Made by a program: the position numbers and the translations under genes. A stretch of 64,000 nucleotides of DNA from Bacteroidota bacterium (lineage in GTDB: Bacteria; Bacteroidota; Bacteroidia; AKYH767-A; 2013-40CM-41-45): NCBI GenBank assembly GCA_016708785.1, contig JADJFC010000001.1, positions 496,001 through 560,000 on the forward strand, read 5' to 3'. The notes below the pieces were generated by a model. The model was not told the origin of the DNA and did not search any database. It saw nothing but the letters and a program-made list of their open reading frames with translations. Shown here piece by piece: positions 17,756-26,934 of this stretch (its first letter is position 1; each line of letters opens with the position of its first letter).

Positions 17756-19048
17756 ATGCACATATTATTGACTTGTGCTTACGTTGCTGCCTTTGTTTAT
17801 ATCATTCGAAAATGGAGTTTTTTCAAATCGGAGGGTATTCCGGCTGCTTGGCCTACGTATCTGTTTCTGTTTAAAATTGTTGCAGGAGTCATACTTGGGC
17901 TGATCTATACCTATCACTACACCGATCCGAAGACAACCGATACCTTCAAATTCTTCAACGATAGTACTATTCTGTTTCAATCAATCTGGACACACCCGTA
18001 TGATTTTTTCAGGATGCTGACCGGATACGATGCAGAATCTGAAGAGCTCCGTTCTTATTATTTGAGGATGGATGCCTGGTTAAATACGAATCTGCTTTTC
18101 AACGACAACAGAACAATTATCCGCCTGAATGCAATTTTCCATTTCTTTTCACTAGGCTATTATTACATTCATGTAGTATTCCTTAACTTTCTGTCTTTCA
18201 TAGGATTGTTTAGTTTATATAAAGTGTTTGAGAGGGAACTTCCGGAGAGAAAAAAGGAACTTCTCTTGTTCACTTTCCTTTTACCCTCGACTTTATTTTG
18301 GGGTTCAGGACTTTTAAAAGACGGACTTTTAATGTTCGGCTTGGGAGTTTTCCTTTATAATTTCTATCAGTTTCTCAAGTTTCCAAAAGAACATAAACGA
18401 TTGATTCCGCTTGCTCTTTCAATCGGATTATTGTGCATTACGAAATTCTACATCATAGTTCTTCTGACACCGGGAATTGCGATTTGGTGGCTAAGTGTTA
18501 AATTCAAATTGAGTCGTCCGGCTATTTATGTACTTGTCGGCTACCTCTTGTTTTTCACCTGCGCCTTCAACTTTTACCGAATTTTGCCTGAATACAATCT
18601 GGCCGCAATGCTTTACTGGAAGCAGTTTAACTTCTTCGGTTATGCAACTGCTGTCGAGAGCAAGAGCCTTATCGACATTCCCCGATTAGGACTTGACACA
18701 TGGAGTGTTTTGAAACATGCACCCCAAGCATTTTTAACCACTTATCTGCGTCCTTTCTTCAACGACATAAAAGGCAATCCTCTGATTCTTTTATCCGTTT
18801 TAGAAAATTGCATTATCTACGTGATCACTTTGATCACAATTTTCAATTTCCGTAAACCTATCCAAAATGACAAAGGCTTCTTGTGGATTGCCATTCTTTT
18901 CGTAATGACCTTGTACATACTTATCGGTTTGACGACTCCGGTATTAGGAGCCATCGTCAGATATAAGATTCCTGCTCTTCCGTTTTTAGGATTTGTAATG
19001 GTCTCCCTTTCGAAAAAATCTAAAATATTCACTATAATTGACAAATGA
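17756..19048 (+). CDS. Polytopic membrane protein, unknown (glycosyltransferase-like topology)
   Basis: 430 residues with about ten hydrophobic segments (residues ~1-20, 35-52, 120-150, 165-185, 200-215, 225-255, 265-285, 345-365, 375-400, 405-420) and a short basic C-terminus. A first extramembrane loop (~53-115) is Asp- and aromatic-rich (DPKTTDTFKFFNDS). A LPSTLFWGSGLLKDGL segment near residue 180 looks conserved and resembles integral-membrane polysaccharide polymerases or GT39-like proteins, but no catalytic motif is certain. It overlaps the following permease by four bases (ATGA), so the two are cotranslated. Function not assigned. Confidence 0.75.
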   Translation: MHILLTCAYVAAFVYIIRKWSFFKSEGIPAAWPTYLFLFKIVAGVILGLIYTYHYTDPKTTDTFKFFNDSTILFQSIWTHPYDFFRMLTGYDAESEELRSYYLRMDAWLNTNLLFNDNRTIIRLNAIFHFFSLGYYYIHVVFLNFLSFIGLFSLYKVFERELPERKKELLLFTFLLPSTLFWGSGLLKDGLLMFGLGVFLYNFYQFLKFPKEHKRLIPLALSIGLLCITKFYIIVLLTPGIAIWWLSVKFKLSRPAIYVLVGYLLFFTCAFNFYRILPEYNLAAMLYWKQFNFFGYATAVESKSLIDIPRLGLDTWSVLKHAPQAFLTTYLRPFFNDIKGNPLILLSVLENCIIYVITLITIFNFRKPIQNDKGFLWIAILFVMTLYILIGLTTPVLGAIVRYKIPALPFLGFVMVSLSKKSKIFTIIDK

Positions 19049-20955
19049 ATTTATTCAGAAAAAAATCTGTTTCAAAGATTCTCGAACAATCGGCAGCAGG
19101 AGAAGGTGAACACGGTTCATTGTCGAAACATCTTGGAGTACGAGATCTTACCGCACTAGGAATTGCTGCCATTGTCGGTGCCGGAATTTTCAGCACGATT
19201 GGAAATGCTAGTGCAGCCGGTGGTCCGGGAGTGGTACTGCTTTTCATCTTCACAGCTGTTGCCTGTGGATTTGCTGCTTTTGCTTATGCAGAATTTGCTT
19301 CCATGGTTCCGGTTTCGGGAAGTGCATATACTTACAGCTACGTTGCCTTTGGCGAATTGATCGCATGGATAATTGGTTGGGCATTGATCATGGAATATGC
19401 GATCGGGAATATTACTGTGGCTATCTCGTGGTCAGATTATTTCACCGGACTGCTATCCAGTATGAATATAAATCTGCCTGAATGGATGACGATGGATTTC
19501 CTTACCGCTACCAAAGGACACCATGTAGCAGAAGCATTGATGGCAAGTGGAAAATCATTTGAGAATCTGGATGCGCCTATCAAAGATGCTTACTTGGCCT
19601 GGACTAATGCTCCGACATTTTTAGGATTGCACATTGTTGCCGATCTACCTGCTCTGTTGATCATTGTGTTGATCACTATGCTTGTTTATCGTGGAATGAA
19701 AGAATCCAGAAATGCCGGTAACGCTATGGTAATCGTAAAAATCCTGGTAGTATTAATGGTCATAACAATTGGAGCGTTCTATGTGAATACAGACAACTGG
19801 CATCCTTTCCTTCCCAATGGAATTGGCGGAGTCCTGAAAGGTGTATCCGCTGTCTTTTTTGCCTATATTGGATTTGATGCAATCAGTACAACTGCAGAAG
19901 AATGTCGTAATCCGCAGCGCGATCTTCCTCGTGGAATGATGTGGGCAATTATCATTTGTACGATACTTTATGTTGCCATTGCTTTGGTTCTGACAGGCAT
20001 GGTTAATTACAATGAACTTGCAGTCGGTGATCCATTAGCATTCGTTTTCGAAAGATTAAATATGAAATGGATCTCAGCAGTGATTGGCGTAAGTGCAATT
20101 GTTGCAATGGCAAGTGTACTTCTTGTATTCCAATTAGGACAACCAAGGATCTGGATGAGTATGAGTCGTGATGGATTACTTCCGAAAAAATTCTCAAAGA
20201 TCCATCCGAAGTACAAGACTCCATCGTTTGCTACGATCGTAACAGGATTTGTTGTTGCCATTCCTGCCCTCTTCATGAACCTGACTTGGGTAACGGATCT
20301 ATGTAGCATTGGAACGCTTTTCGCATTTGTATTAGTGTGTGCCGGAGTTCTTCGTCTCGACATGACAAAGGACGCACCACGAGGTAAATTCAAGACGCCT
20401 TATCTAAATTCGAAGTTTATATTTCCGTTGATGATCCTTCTTGGAATATTTCTTTCGCTGAAATTCAACAAAGAAAGCACACTCGGATTTTTCAAGAACG
20501 ACCCGGTCACCGTTGGTGTGGATGATCTGATGTCCAGATTGACAACATCAGAAGCAAGTATGATCCGCCAGCAGATGCTGGAAACGAATTCGGAAAAATT
20601 CATTGCTTCGGCATCGGAACTGGATACCTATCTGAAGTCATTGGACGAAACAACCTATCAGGCAACATTAAGTGCACTTCCCATTCCAGACGAAAAGAAA
20701 TTTGATACAGGCTGGAATGTCTTCAAACACAAGATCCCGACGTGGATTTTTCTGATCAGCTGCCTTTATCTTGCCTATCTCGCATTCAAACATAATCTGT
20801 CGCTAATTCCAGTACTAGGACTAATCAGTTGCCTCTACATGATGAGCGAATTAGGAATTAAAAACTGGATCGGATTTACGATCTGGTTGGTTGTAGGGTT
20901 AGTTATTTATTTTGGGTTTAGCTATCGGAATAGTAAGTTAAATATTGGTAAGTAG
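19045..20955 (+). CDS. APC-family amino acid permease (cationic amino acid transporter-like)
   Basis: 636 residues. The N-terminus has the APC signature LGVRDLTALGIAAIVGAGIF (residues ~30-50) and further TM segments typical of the CAT/YfnA branch (FASMVPVSGSAYTYSY, FFAYIGFDAISTTAEECRNP, PRIWMSMSRDGLLPKKFSKIHPKYKTP). About 12 core TMs are expected. Unlike short homologs it carries a soluble insert of ~85 residues near 475-560, between two late TM helices. Substrate not determinable from sequence; it is likely an amino acid. Its start overlaps the stop of the preceding membrane gene. Confidence 0.92.
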   Translation: MNLFRKKSVSKILEQSAAGEGEHGSLSKHLGVRDLTALGIAAIVGAGIFSTIGNASAAGGPGVVLLFIFTAVACGFAAFAYAEFASMVPVSGSAYTYSYVAFGELIAWIIGWALIMEYAIGNITVAISWSDYFTGLLSSMNINLPEWMTMDFLTATKGHHVAEALMASGKSFENLDAPIKDAYLAWTNAPTFLGLHIVADLPALLIIVLITMLVYRGMKESRNAGNAMVIVKILVVLMVITIGAFYVNTDNWHPFLPNGIGGVLKGVSAVFFAYIGFDAISTTAEECRNPQRDLPRGMMWAIIICTILYVAIALVLTGMVNYNELAVGDPLAFVFERLNMKWISAVIGVSAIVAMASVLLVFQLGQPRIWMSMSRDGLLPKKFSKIHPKYKTPSFATIVTGFVVAIPALFMNLTWVTDLCSIGTLFAFVLVCAGVLRLDMTKDAPRGKFKTPYLNSKFIFPLMILLGIFLSLKFNKESTLGFFKNDPVTVGVDDLMSRLTTSEASMIRQQMLETNSEKFIASASELDTYLKSLDETTYQATLSALPIPDEKKFDTGWNVFKHKIPTWIFLISCLYLAYLAFKHNLSLIPVLGLISCLYMMSELGIKNWIGFTIWLVVGLVIYFGFSYRNSKLNIGK

Positions 20956-21222
20956 TGAGTGGTAATTAGTGAGTAGCACTGTATGCTGTCTGAATCAACA
21001 TACTTTAATCAATAATACTAAAATGAAGATAGCTCATGGAAATTCGCAAAAGCTAATAACAACACTCTATTTACCACACACCAATTTGACACGAAGGAAG
21101 AAATCCAAATTAAAGTATCCCCTGCTACTTACTACTCACTACTTACTACTCACCAAATAGAAAGAAACACTTCCAAGTTTATTTGCCCCTGCAACTTACC
21201 ACTCACTACTTACCACTCACTA
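20950..21222. repeat. ACTTACTACTCACT word repeats, copies 2-4
   Basis: The gap between the permease and the SDR gene holds three stretches of the same words: 20950-20976 (reverse orientation, AAGTAGTGAGTGGTAATTAG), 21125-21155 and 21191-21222. The first can pair with either of the others. No gene is visible in 20956-21227; an ATG upstream of the SDR start lies inside copy-4 flanking sequence and is not used. Confidence 0.7.
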
Positions 21223-21227
21223 AAAAT

Positions 21228-21983
21228 ATGAAAACCATCCTCATCACCGGCGCCACTTCAGGTTTTGGAAAAGCGATCGCTTATAAATTTGCTCAGCATG
21301 GGTATCAGTTGATCTTGAATGGTCGTAGGGAAGAAAGACTTCGGGCAATAGAAACGGAGTTGAAAGAGCAATATGGTGCGAAGGTGGTGACATTGGCATT
21401 TGATGTGAGCGATAAAGAAGCAGCGAAAAATGCAATTCAGTCACTGCCGCATGATTTTAAAAAGATCGATGTGTTGGTGAATAATGCAGGTCTTGCCGCC
21501 GGACTTTCTACCATACAAGAAGGAAATACAGACGACTGGGATCTGATGATCGATACGAATGTTAAAGGTTTGCTTTATGTATCACGACTTATCATGCCAT
21601 TGATGATTGCAAATGGCAGTGGGCATATCATCAACATCAGTTCTATTGCAGGCAAAGAAGTGTATCCGAAAGGCAATGTGTATTGCGCAACAAAATTTGC
21701 TGTTGATGCTATTACAAAAAGCATGGGCATCGACATGCTCGAACATGGCATCAAAGTTACATCGATTGATCCCGGCGCAGCAGAAACAGAATTCTCACTC
21801 GTCCGTTTTCATGGCGATGCAGAAAGAGCACAACAAACTTACAAAGGCTACGAACCACTAAAAGGTGAAGACATTGCAGACATTGCTTTCTTTGCTGCTA
21901 CTCGTCCGGCGCATGTGGTGTTGAATGATATTGTGGTGACTTGTGTGGCGCAGGCGAATACGCAGAATTTTTTTAAGAAGTAG
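21228..21983 (+). CDS. SDR-family NADP-dependent oxidoreductase (YdfG-like)
   Basis: 251 residues from the ATG at 21228. The start is placed here because MKTILITGATSGFGK begins the Rossmann fold directly; the longer frame would translate repeat sequence. Classical short-chain dehydrogenase features: the TGATSGFG dinucleotide site (7-14), NNAG motif near residue 81, catalytic Ser139 in NISS, and Tyr152-xxx-Lys156 in YCATK. The overall sequence, including ETEFSLVRFHGD, resembles YdfG, which oxidises serine and related 3-hydroxy acids; the substrate here is inferred only. The gene stands alone. Confidence 0.92.
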   Translation: MKTILITGATSGFGKAIAYKFAQHGYQLILNGRREERLRAIETELKEQYGAKVVTLAFDVSDKEAAKNAIQSLPHDFKKIDVLVNNAGLAAGLSTIQEGNTDDWDLMIDTNVKGLLYVSRLIMPLMIANGSGHIINISSIAGKEVYPKGNVYCATKFAVDAITKSMGIDMLEHGIKVTSIDPGAAETEFSLVRFHGDAERAQQTYKGYEPLKGEDIADIAFFAATRPAHVVLNDIVVTCVAQANTQNFFKK

Positions 21984-21995
21984 TTTTTACAAAAA

Positions 21996-22044
21996 CGGGA
22001 TTAAAAATCCCGAGCACGGGGGATCAGGATTATAAATCCTGATC
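21996..22044. repeat. Two adjacent small hairpins
   Basis: CGGGA..TCCCG (21996-22012, AT loop) followed by GATCAGGAT (22022-22030) pairing with ATCCTGATC (22036-22044). It resembles short palindromic intergenic repeats of Bacteroidota and may also end the SDR transcript, though there is no T run. Confidence 0.65.
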
Positions 22045-22091
22045 GGCTACAAACCCTGAACGTCTGCTATTTCAATCATATGTGAACCAAA

Positions 22092-23594
22092 ATGCAACGA
22101 ATAATACTATTAACAGCGATACTTTTTCAGACTATTTTAATAAATTTAAATGGCCAGAATTTATTAAGTAAATATATCGATATTTCACTCGATAGCTATG
22201 CGAATCCAAGTATTAGTCAGAAGCAAGATAATGGATATCTTATTTGCTCTCTATTTGGCCAAGTGGATTATACACAGTCTTCCTCTCTGAGAGATTTCAA
22301 TTTACCAGGCGATTCTTGTAATGTATTTATTTTAGATGTAAATCCTGCTGGCGTTTATAGTGTAATAATGACAATGGCAGTTGAAACAGCGGACAAGGGA
22401 ATCCTAATCGGTGGTGGATTTGATTCTATCTATAATACTCCTGGAAACGTTTATAATATTATTCTACTAAAACTAGACTCCCTATATAATATTCAGTGGT
22501 CGAAAATTATTTACCATCCTTTTGCTAATACCGGAATAATTTACAGCTATTCCAAATTAAGAGACAATGGATATTTAATAAATAATTCGATAAGAACAGA
22601 TTCGTTAGGGAATATCATTTGGCTAAGACGAAGTCCATTGTATCAACCAATTGTATTGCAAGCATCGAATGGCAATTTGATTAATGCAGGCGGAAATGAA
22701 GTTTCTAAAAAAGACTCTGTTCTAAATGGTATTTGGTCAAAAAAATATGGCAATATTTCTATAAATTCCGGAATAAGAACCCATAATAATGAATACGTTT
22801 TTTGTGGGCTAGTTGATTCGTCTTTCAATCACGCATTATTTTTTTTAAAAATCGACTCATCAGGAAATATACTAAACTATAAACGTTCAGATTACACAAA
22901 TTGGGATAGTCATATGGACATGCTACAATTGTCTGACAATACTTATGAAATACTTGCAATGAGAAATAATCAAGTTCACATTGTACATCTTGATTCAACC
23001 GGGGATTTAAAATTTTCAGGAATTTTTAATAATTCTCAAAACTTCATAAACCCAAATAAAATATTTCAGCATAGCGATTCGGTTTTTACAACTTTTATGG
23101 ACTATCGTTCACCTTCTTATAACAAAGTCAGTTCTGTATTAATTGATGTTTCAATGAATGATAGCTCAATTTGCGGTTTTGGCAATGACACTATACCTTG
23201 GCGGAATGACACTTTAAATTTCTTAGTGGATACAGTTTACAATTCAGCAATTCCTTTGGACACAATTATTGATTTTAACTTTATTACTTACAAGTATAAA
23301 ACAACAATAATTGATTATTGTTATTTACCCGTTTCTTCCAATGAAATTAATAAAAATATCGAAATTCAAATTTTCCCGAATCCAACAAAAAACGAAATAC
23401 ATTTCTCAACTGATCAAGTATATAACAATGTAGAACTTGTAATTTATGATCAATTTGGCTACATAAAATTAAAACGCAATTATCGGGAATTCCACTCCGA
23501 AAAATTAGTCTTGAATTACCCTCCTATGTTATATTTCATGACATTAAAAAGCGACATTTTAAATGTGACAAGGAAGTTCGTAATCATTGACTAG
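22092..23594 (+). CDS. T9SS-sorted secreted protein with repeated beta strands
   Basis: 500 residues; signal peptide to about LNGQ (residue 22). The middle is built of repeated strand pairs (DNGYLICSLFG, DKGILIGGGFDS, DNGYLINNS, NEYVFCGLVDSS, ILKLDSLYNIQWSK), the pattern of delta-60/propeller-like repeats in Bacteroidota secreted proteins. The C-terminal ~80 residues are a type IX sorting domain with FPNPTKNEIHFS and KFVIID. It is more AT-rich than its neighbours (many AAT, ATA codons), as accessory surface genes often are. Function unknown. Confidence 0.82.
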   Translation: MQRIILLTAILFQTILINLNGQNLLSKYIDISLDSYANPSISQKQDNGYLICSLFGQVDYTQSSSLRDFNLPGDSCNVFILDVNPAGVYSVIMTMAVETADKGILIGGGFDSIYNTPGNVYNIILLKLDSLYNIQWSKIIYHPFANTGIIYSYSKLRDNGYLINNSIRTDSLGNIIWLRRSPLYQPIVLQASNGNLINAGGNEVSKKDSVLNGIWSKKYGNISINSGIRTHNNEYVFCGLVDSSFNHALFFLKIDSSGNILNYKRSDYTNWDSHMDMLQLSDNTYEILAMRNNQVHIVHLDSTGDLKFSGIFNNSQNFINPNKIFQHSDSVFTTFMDYRSPSYNKVSSVLIDVSMNDSSICGFGNDTIPWRNDTLNFLVDTVYNSAIPLDTIIDFNFITYKYKTTIIDYCYLPVSSNEINKNIEIQIFPNPTKNEIHFSTDQVYNNVELVIYDQFGYIKLKRNYREFHSEKLVLNYPPMLYFMTLKSDILNVTRKFVIID

Positions 23595-23685
23595 CCCAGA
23601 TTAACATCCAAACCCATCGATTCATAGATTTAACCCAAAACTAATTTCAAATTTCAACTTTTTTGCACATATTGCACGATAGAAT

Positions 23686-25311
23686 ATGTCGAAATTTAGG
23701 AACTCTTTTCTGCTCACGGGCGTTGCTGCACTTTCAGGTGTGTTGTTGTGGTTGGCTTGGCCTGATCATGGATTTACACCTTTAATCTTCATTGCATTTG
23801 TGCCATTGTTGTTCTGCGAACATTTTTATTCGCGCGACAAATCAAAAAATAACGGCAGGAAAATTTTCGGCAAATTTTATGTCGGAATGTTACTGTGGAA
23901 TATCCTTACTACCTGGTGGATCTACTTCTCCAGTGATGTCGGAAGCTTTGTTGCCATTGGCCTCAACAGCTTTTTCATGGCCATCATCTGGTACCTTTTC
24001 TATCGCGTAAAGCGAAGTCAAGGTCCTGCTATCGGCTACTCTTCACTGGTCCTCTTCTGGATTGCCTTCGAATACCTTCACCTGAATTGGGAAATCACGT
24101 GGCCATGGCTGACATTGGGAAATGTTTTTGCCACCCATCCGGAATGGATCCAATGGTATGAATATACCGGTGCTTTAGGCGGCTCGCTTTGGGTACTTTT
24201 GATCAACCTCCTGGTGTTTCAACTACTTAAGAATTTCTGGTATCGCGATCTGCTCCTTCGGTTAAGGAAGATCAACATCCTGCTGCTTACATTCCTCGTA
24301 TTTGTTTTCTTGGCCGGACCAACGATCTTTTCACTTTACAGTTATTACGAATATGTCGACAAAGGAATAGAAACGGAAGTAGCCATTGTGCAACCGAATA
24401 TCGATCCGTACAATGAAAAATTCAATGGCAGCGGACCGGATCAGCTGAATAAGATCCTTCGCCTCTCTTCTACTGTTATTGATTCAAGTACGGAATATTT
24501 AATTGCTCCTGAAACAGCTTTGCCTGACGGCATTTGGGAAGATAGAATCGAAACGGATAGATCGGTGCAAACGCTTAGAAAGTATATCGGCGGATTTCCA
24601 AATCTGAATATCATCATCGGATTAACATCGTTCAAAGAATACAATGATTCAACGAAGAAAACAGTTACTGCAAGAAAATTAAGTGGCAGTGAAAATTATT
24701 ATGATGTGTTCAATGCAGCAATGATCATGGGCGACGCCTTGCCTGTACAGATCTATCACAAAAGCAAGCTAGTCCCGGGCGTTGAGAAAATGCCTTATCC
24801 GATCATCTTCGGATTTTTAGAACGATATGCTATTGAACTGGGCGGTACATCAGGTAGTTTGGGTACTCAACCCTACAGAACGAATTTCGTTGCCATTGAT
24901 GGCAGCAAGGTAAGTCCGGCTATCTGCTATGAATCGATCTACGGAGAGTTCATGAGTGGATTTATACGCGACACTGCTGAATTCATTGCTGTTGTAACGA
25001 ATGATGGCTGGTGGCAAAATACGCCGGGCTATCGTCAGCACATGAACTATGCGAGAATTCTTGCTCTTGAATTCAGGAAGAACATTGCACGTTCAGCAAA
25101 TACAGGAATCAGCTGCTTTATCAATCAGCGTGGCGATGTTTTACAGCAAACAAAGTGGTGGGAAGAAGATGCATTGCATGGTAAGGTTTACAGAAATCAG
25201 ATCATTACTTTTTATGCGCGGCATGGTGATTATATTGGTTTCATTAGTGCGTTTTTGACGTGCTCGATACTGCTCTATTTTGGGTTCAAAAGAATTTTGC
25301 ACTTATTCTAA
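23686..25311 (+). CDS. lnt: Apolipoprotein N-acyltransferase
   Basis: Third step of lipoprotein maturation, N-acylation of the lipid-modified Cys, at the inner membrane. About six N-terminal TM helices (residues ~8-235) are followed by a periplasmic nitrilase-type domain. The expected catalytic triad is visible: Glu276 in APETALPDG, Lys359 in YHKSKLVPGVE and Cys414 in PAICYES; a NDGWW motif follows. A last TM closes the protein. The length of 541 residues is typical. The window contains several lipoproteins that would be its substrates. Confidence 0.96.
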   Translation: MSKFRNSFLLTGVAALSGVLLWLAWPDHGFTPLIFIAFVPLLFCEHFYSRDKSKNNGRKIFGKFYVGMLLWNILTTWWIYFSSDVGSFVAIGLNSFFMAIIWYLFYRVKRSQGPAIGYSSLVLFWIAFEYLHLNWEITWPWLTLGNVFATHPEWIQWYEYTGALGGSLWVLLINLLVFQLLKNFWYRDLLLRLRKINILLLTFLVFVFLAGPTIFSLYSYYEYVDKGIETEVAIVQPNIDPYNEKFNGSGPDQLNKILRLSSTVIDSSTEYLIAPETALPDGIWEDRIETDRSVQTLRKYIGGFPNLNIIIGLTSFKEYNDSTKKTVTARKLSGSENYYDVFNAAMIMGDALPVQIYHKSKLVPGVEKMPYPIIFGFLERYAIELGGTSGSLGTQPYRTNFVAIDGSKVSPAICYESIYGEFMSGFIRDTAEFIAVVTNDGWWQNTPGYRQHMNYARILALEFRKNIARSANTGISCFINQRGDVLQQTKWWEEDALHGKVYRNQIITFYARHGDYIGFISAFLTCSILLYFGFKRILHLF

Positions 25312-25317
25312 TTTTTT

Positions 25318-25410
25318 CTGCGGTTTTTCTGCGTATTCTGCGCAATTCTGCGGAAAAAATTACAGTGAAATTCTCCCGCAGAATTTGCAGAATACGCAGA
25401 AAAACCGCAG
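25318..25410. repeat. Word hairpin built of CTGCG(T/G) units
   Basis: The left arm 25318-25353 (CTGCGGTTTTTCTGCGTATT...) and right arm 25376-25410 are reverse complements over about 35 bases with a single mismatch/indel region. Each arm is itself made of CTGCG-type words. It lies directly after lnt, upstream of lpdA. A TAACTTCG sequence near 25456 could be the lpdA -7 box. Confidence 0.85.
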
Positions 25411-25511
25411 AGATTTTAGTATTAAAACAACTTCCATTTTCCCCCCAAACTCACTAACTTCGCCATTCAATTTTATCCTGTCATTGGGAATTAAATTTTA
25501 TTAACGAATCT

Positions 25512-26914
25512 ATGTCTTCTTACGATGTTACTATAATTGGCTCCGGGCCAGGAGGTTATGTGGCTGCAATTCGCTGCGCTCAGCTGGGATTAAAAACTGC
25601 CATTATCGAGAAATACAAATCACTTGGCGGAACTTGTCTGAATGTGGGATGTATTCCTTCCAAAGCCCTACTCGATTCTTCCGAACATTTTCACAATGCC
25701 GCTCATACATTTTCAACACACGGAATTACTTTGAAAGACCTCAAAGTTGATCTGCCGAAAATGATTGCCAGAAAAATGATGTCGTAAAACAAAATGTAGA
25801 TGGCATTAATTATCTGATGAAGAAAAATAAGATCGATGTATACACTGGTGTTGGAAGTTTTGAAAGTGCAACTAAAATAAAAGTCACTGCCGAAGGAAAA
25901 CCGGAAGTGATCATCGATACAAAAAAGACGATCATCGCTACCGGATCAAAACCTTCAACACTAAAAGGAATTGAAATCGACAAAAAGAGAATCATCACTT
26001 CTACAGAAGCATTGAATCTTCCTGAAATTCCTGCGCACCTTGTTATCATTGGTGGTGGCGTGATCGGACTTGAATTGGGATCTGTCTATGCACGGATGGG
26101 ATCTAAAGTTTCTGTTGTTGAATTCACGGATTCAATTATTGGAACAATGGATCGATCGCTTGGAAAAGAATTACAGAAGTCGTTGCAAAAAATTGGTTTT
26201 GAATTTTACCTCGGACATAAAGTCACCGGCGTTACTTCGAAAGGAAATAAAGTTACAGTTTCAGCAGATGCTCCAGGCGATAAAAAACTTGTGTTAGAAG
26301 GCGACTACTGTTTAGTAAGTGTTGGAAGAAAACCATACACTGACGGACTTCAACTTGAAAAAGCAGGAGTAAAATCAGATGACCGCGGAAGAATTGAAAC
26401 AGACGAACATCTTGAAACAAATATCAAAGGCATTTATGCAATTGGTGATGTGGTGAAAGGAGCTATGCTTGCTCACAAAGCGGAAGAAGAGGGAATCATG
26501 GTTGCTGAAACGATTGCCGGACAGAAACCACATATAAACTATTTACTCATTCCGGGTGTTGTGTATACGTGGCCGGAAGTTGCGGCTGTTGGTTACACTG
26601 AAGAAGAATTGAAAACACAAAAGCGCGAATACAAAGTCGGCAATTTCCCATTCAAAGCCAGCGGTAGAGCACGTGCGAGTATGGACATGGATGGATTTGT
26701 AAAAGTTCTTGCAGATAAAACTACCGATGAAATACTTGGTGTTCACATGATCGGTCCACGTGTGGCTGACATGATCGCTGAAGCAGTTGTTGCAATGGAA
26801 TTCCGCGCATCTGCAGAAGACATTGCAAGAATGAGTCATGCTCATCCAACGTATACAGAAGTTTTCAAAGAGGCTTGTATGGCCGCAACAGAAAACAGAG
26901 CTATTCACATTTAA
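25512..26914 (+). CDS. lpdA: Dihydrolipoyl dehydrogenase (one apparent frameshift)
   Basis: E3 flavoprotein of 2-oxoacid dehydrogenase complexes: reoxidises dihydrolipoyl groups with NAD+. FAD site GSGPGGY (10-16), redox disulfide Cys42/Cys47 in GGTCLNVGCIPSK, NAD site GGGVIGLELG, second FAD motif YAIGDVVKGAMLAHKAEEEG, and the C-terminal catalytic HAHPTYTE. The frame breaks at an A5 run (25772-25776): a sixth A gives ARKNDVVKQNVDGINYLMKK, continuing into the second part. The repaired protein has 467 residues, the normal length. The break is therefore probably an assembly error. Confidence 0.95.
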
Positions 26915-26934
26915 CATTCGATTACAGAAAATAT

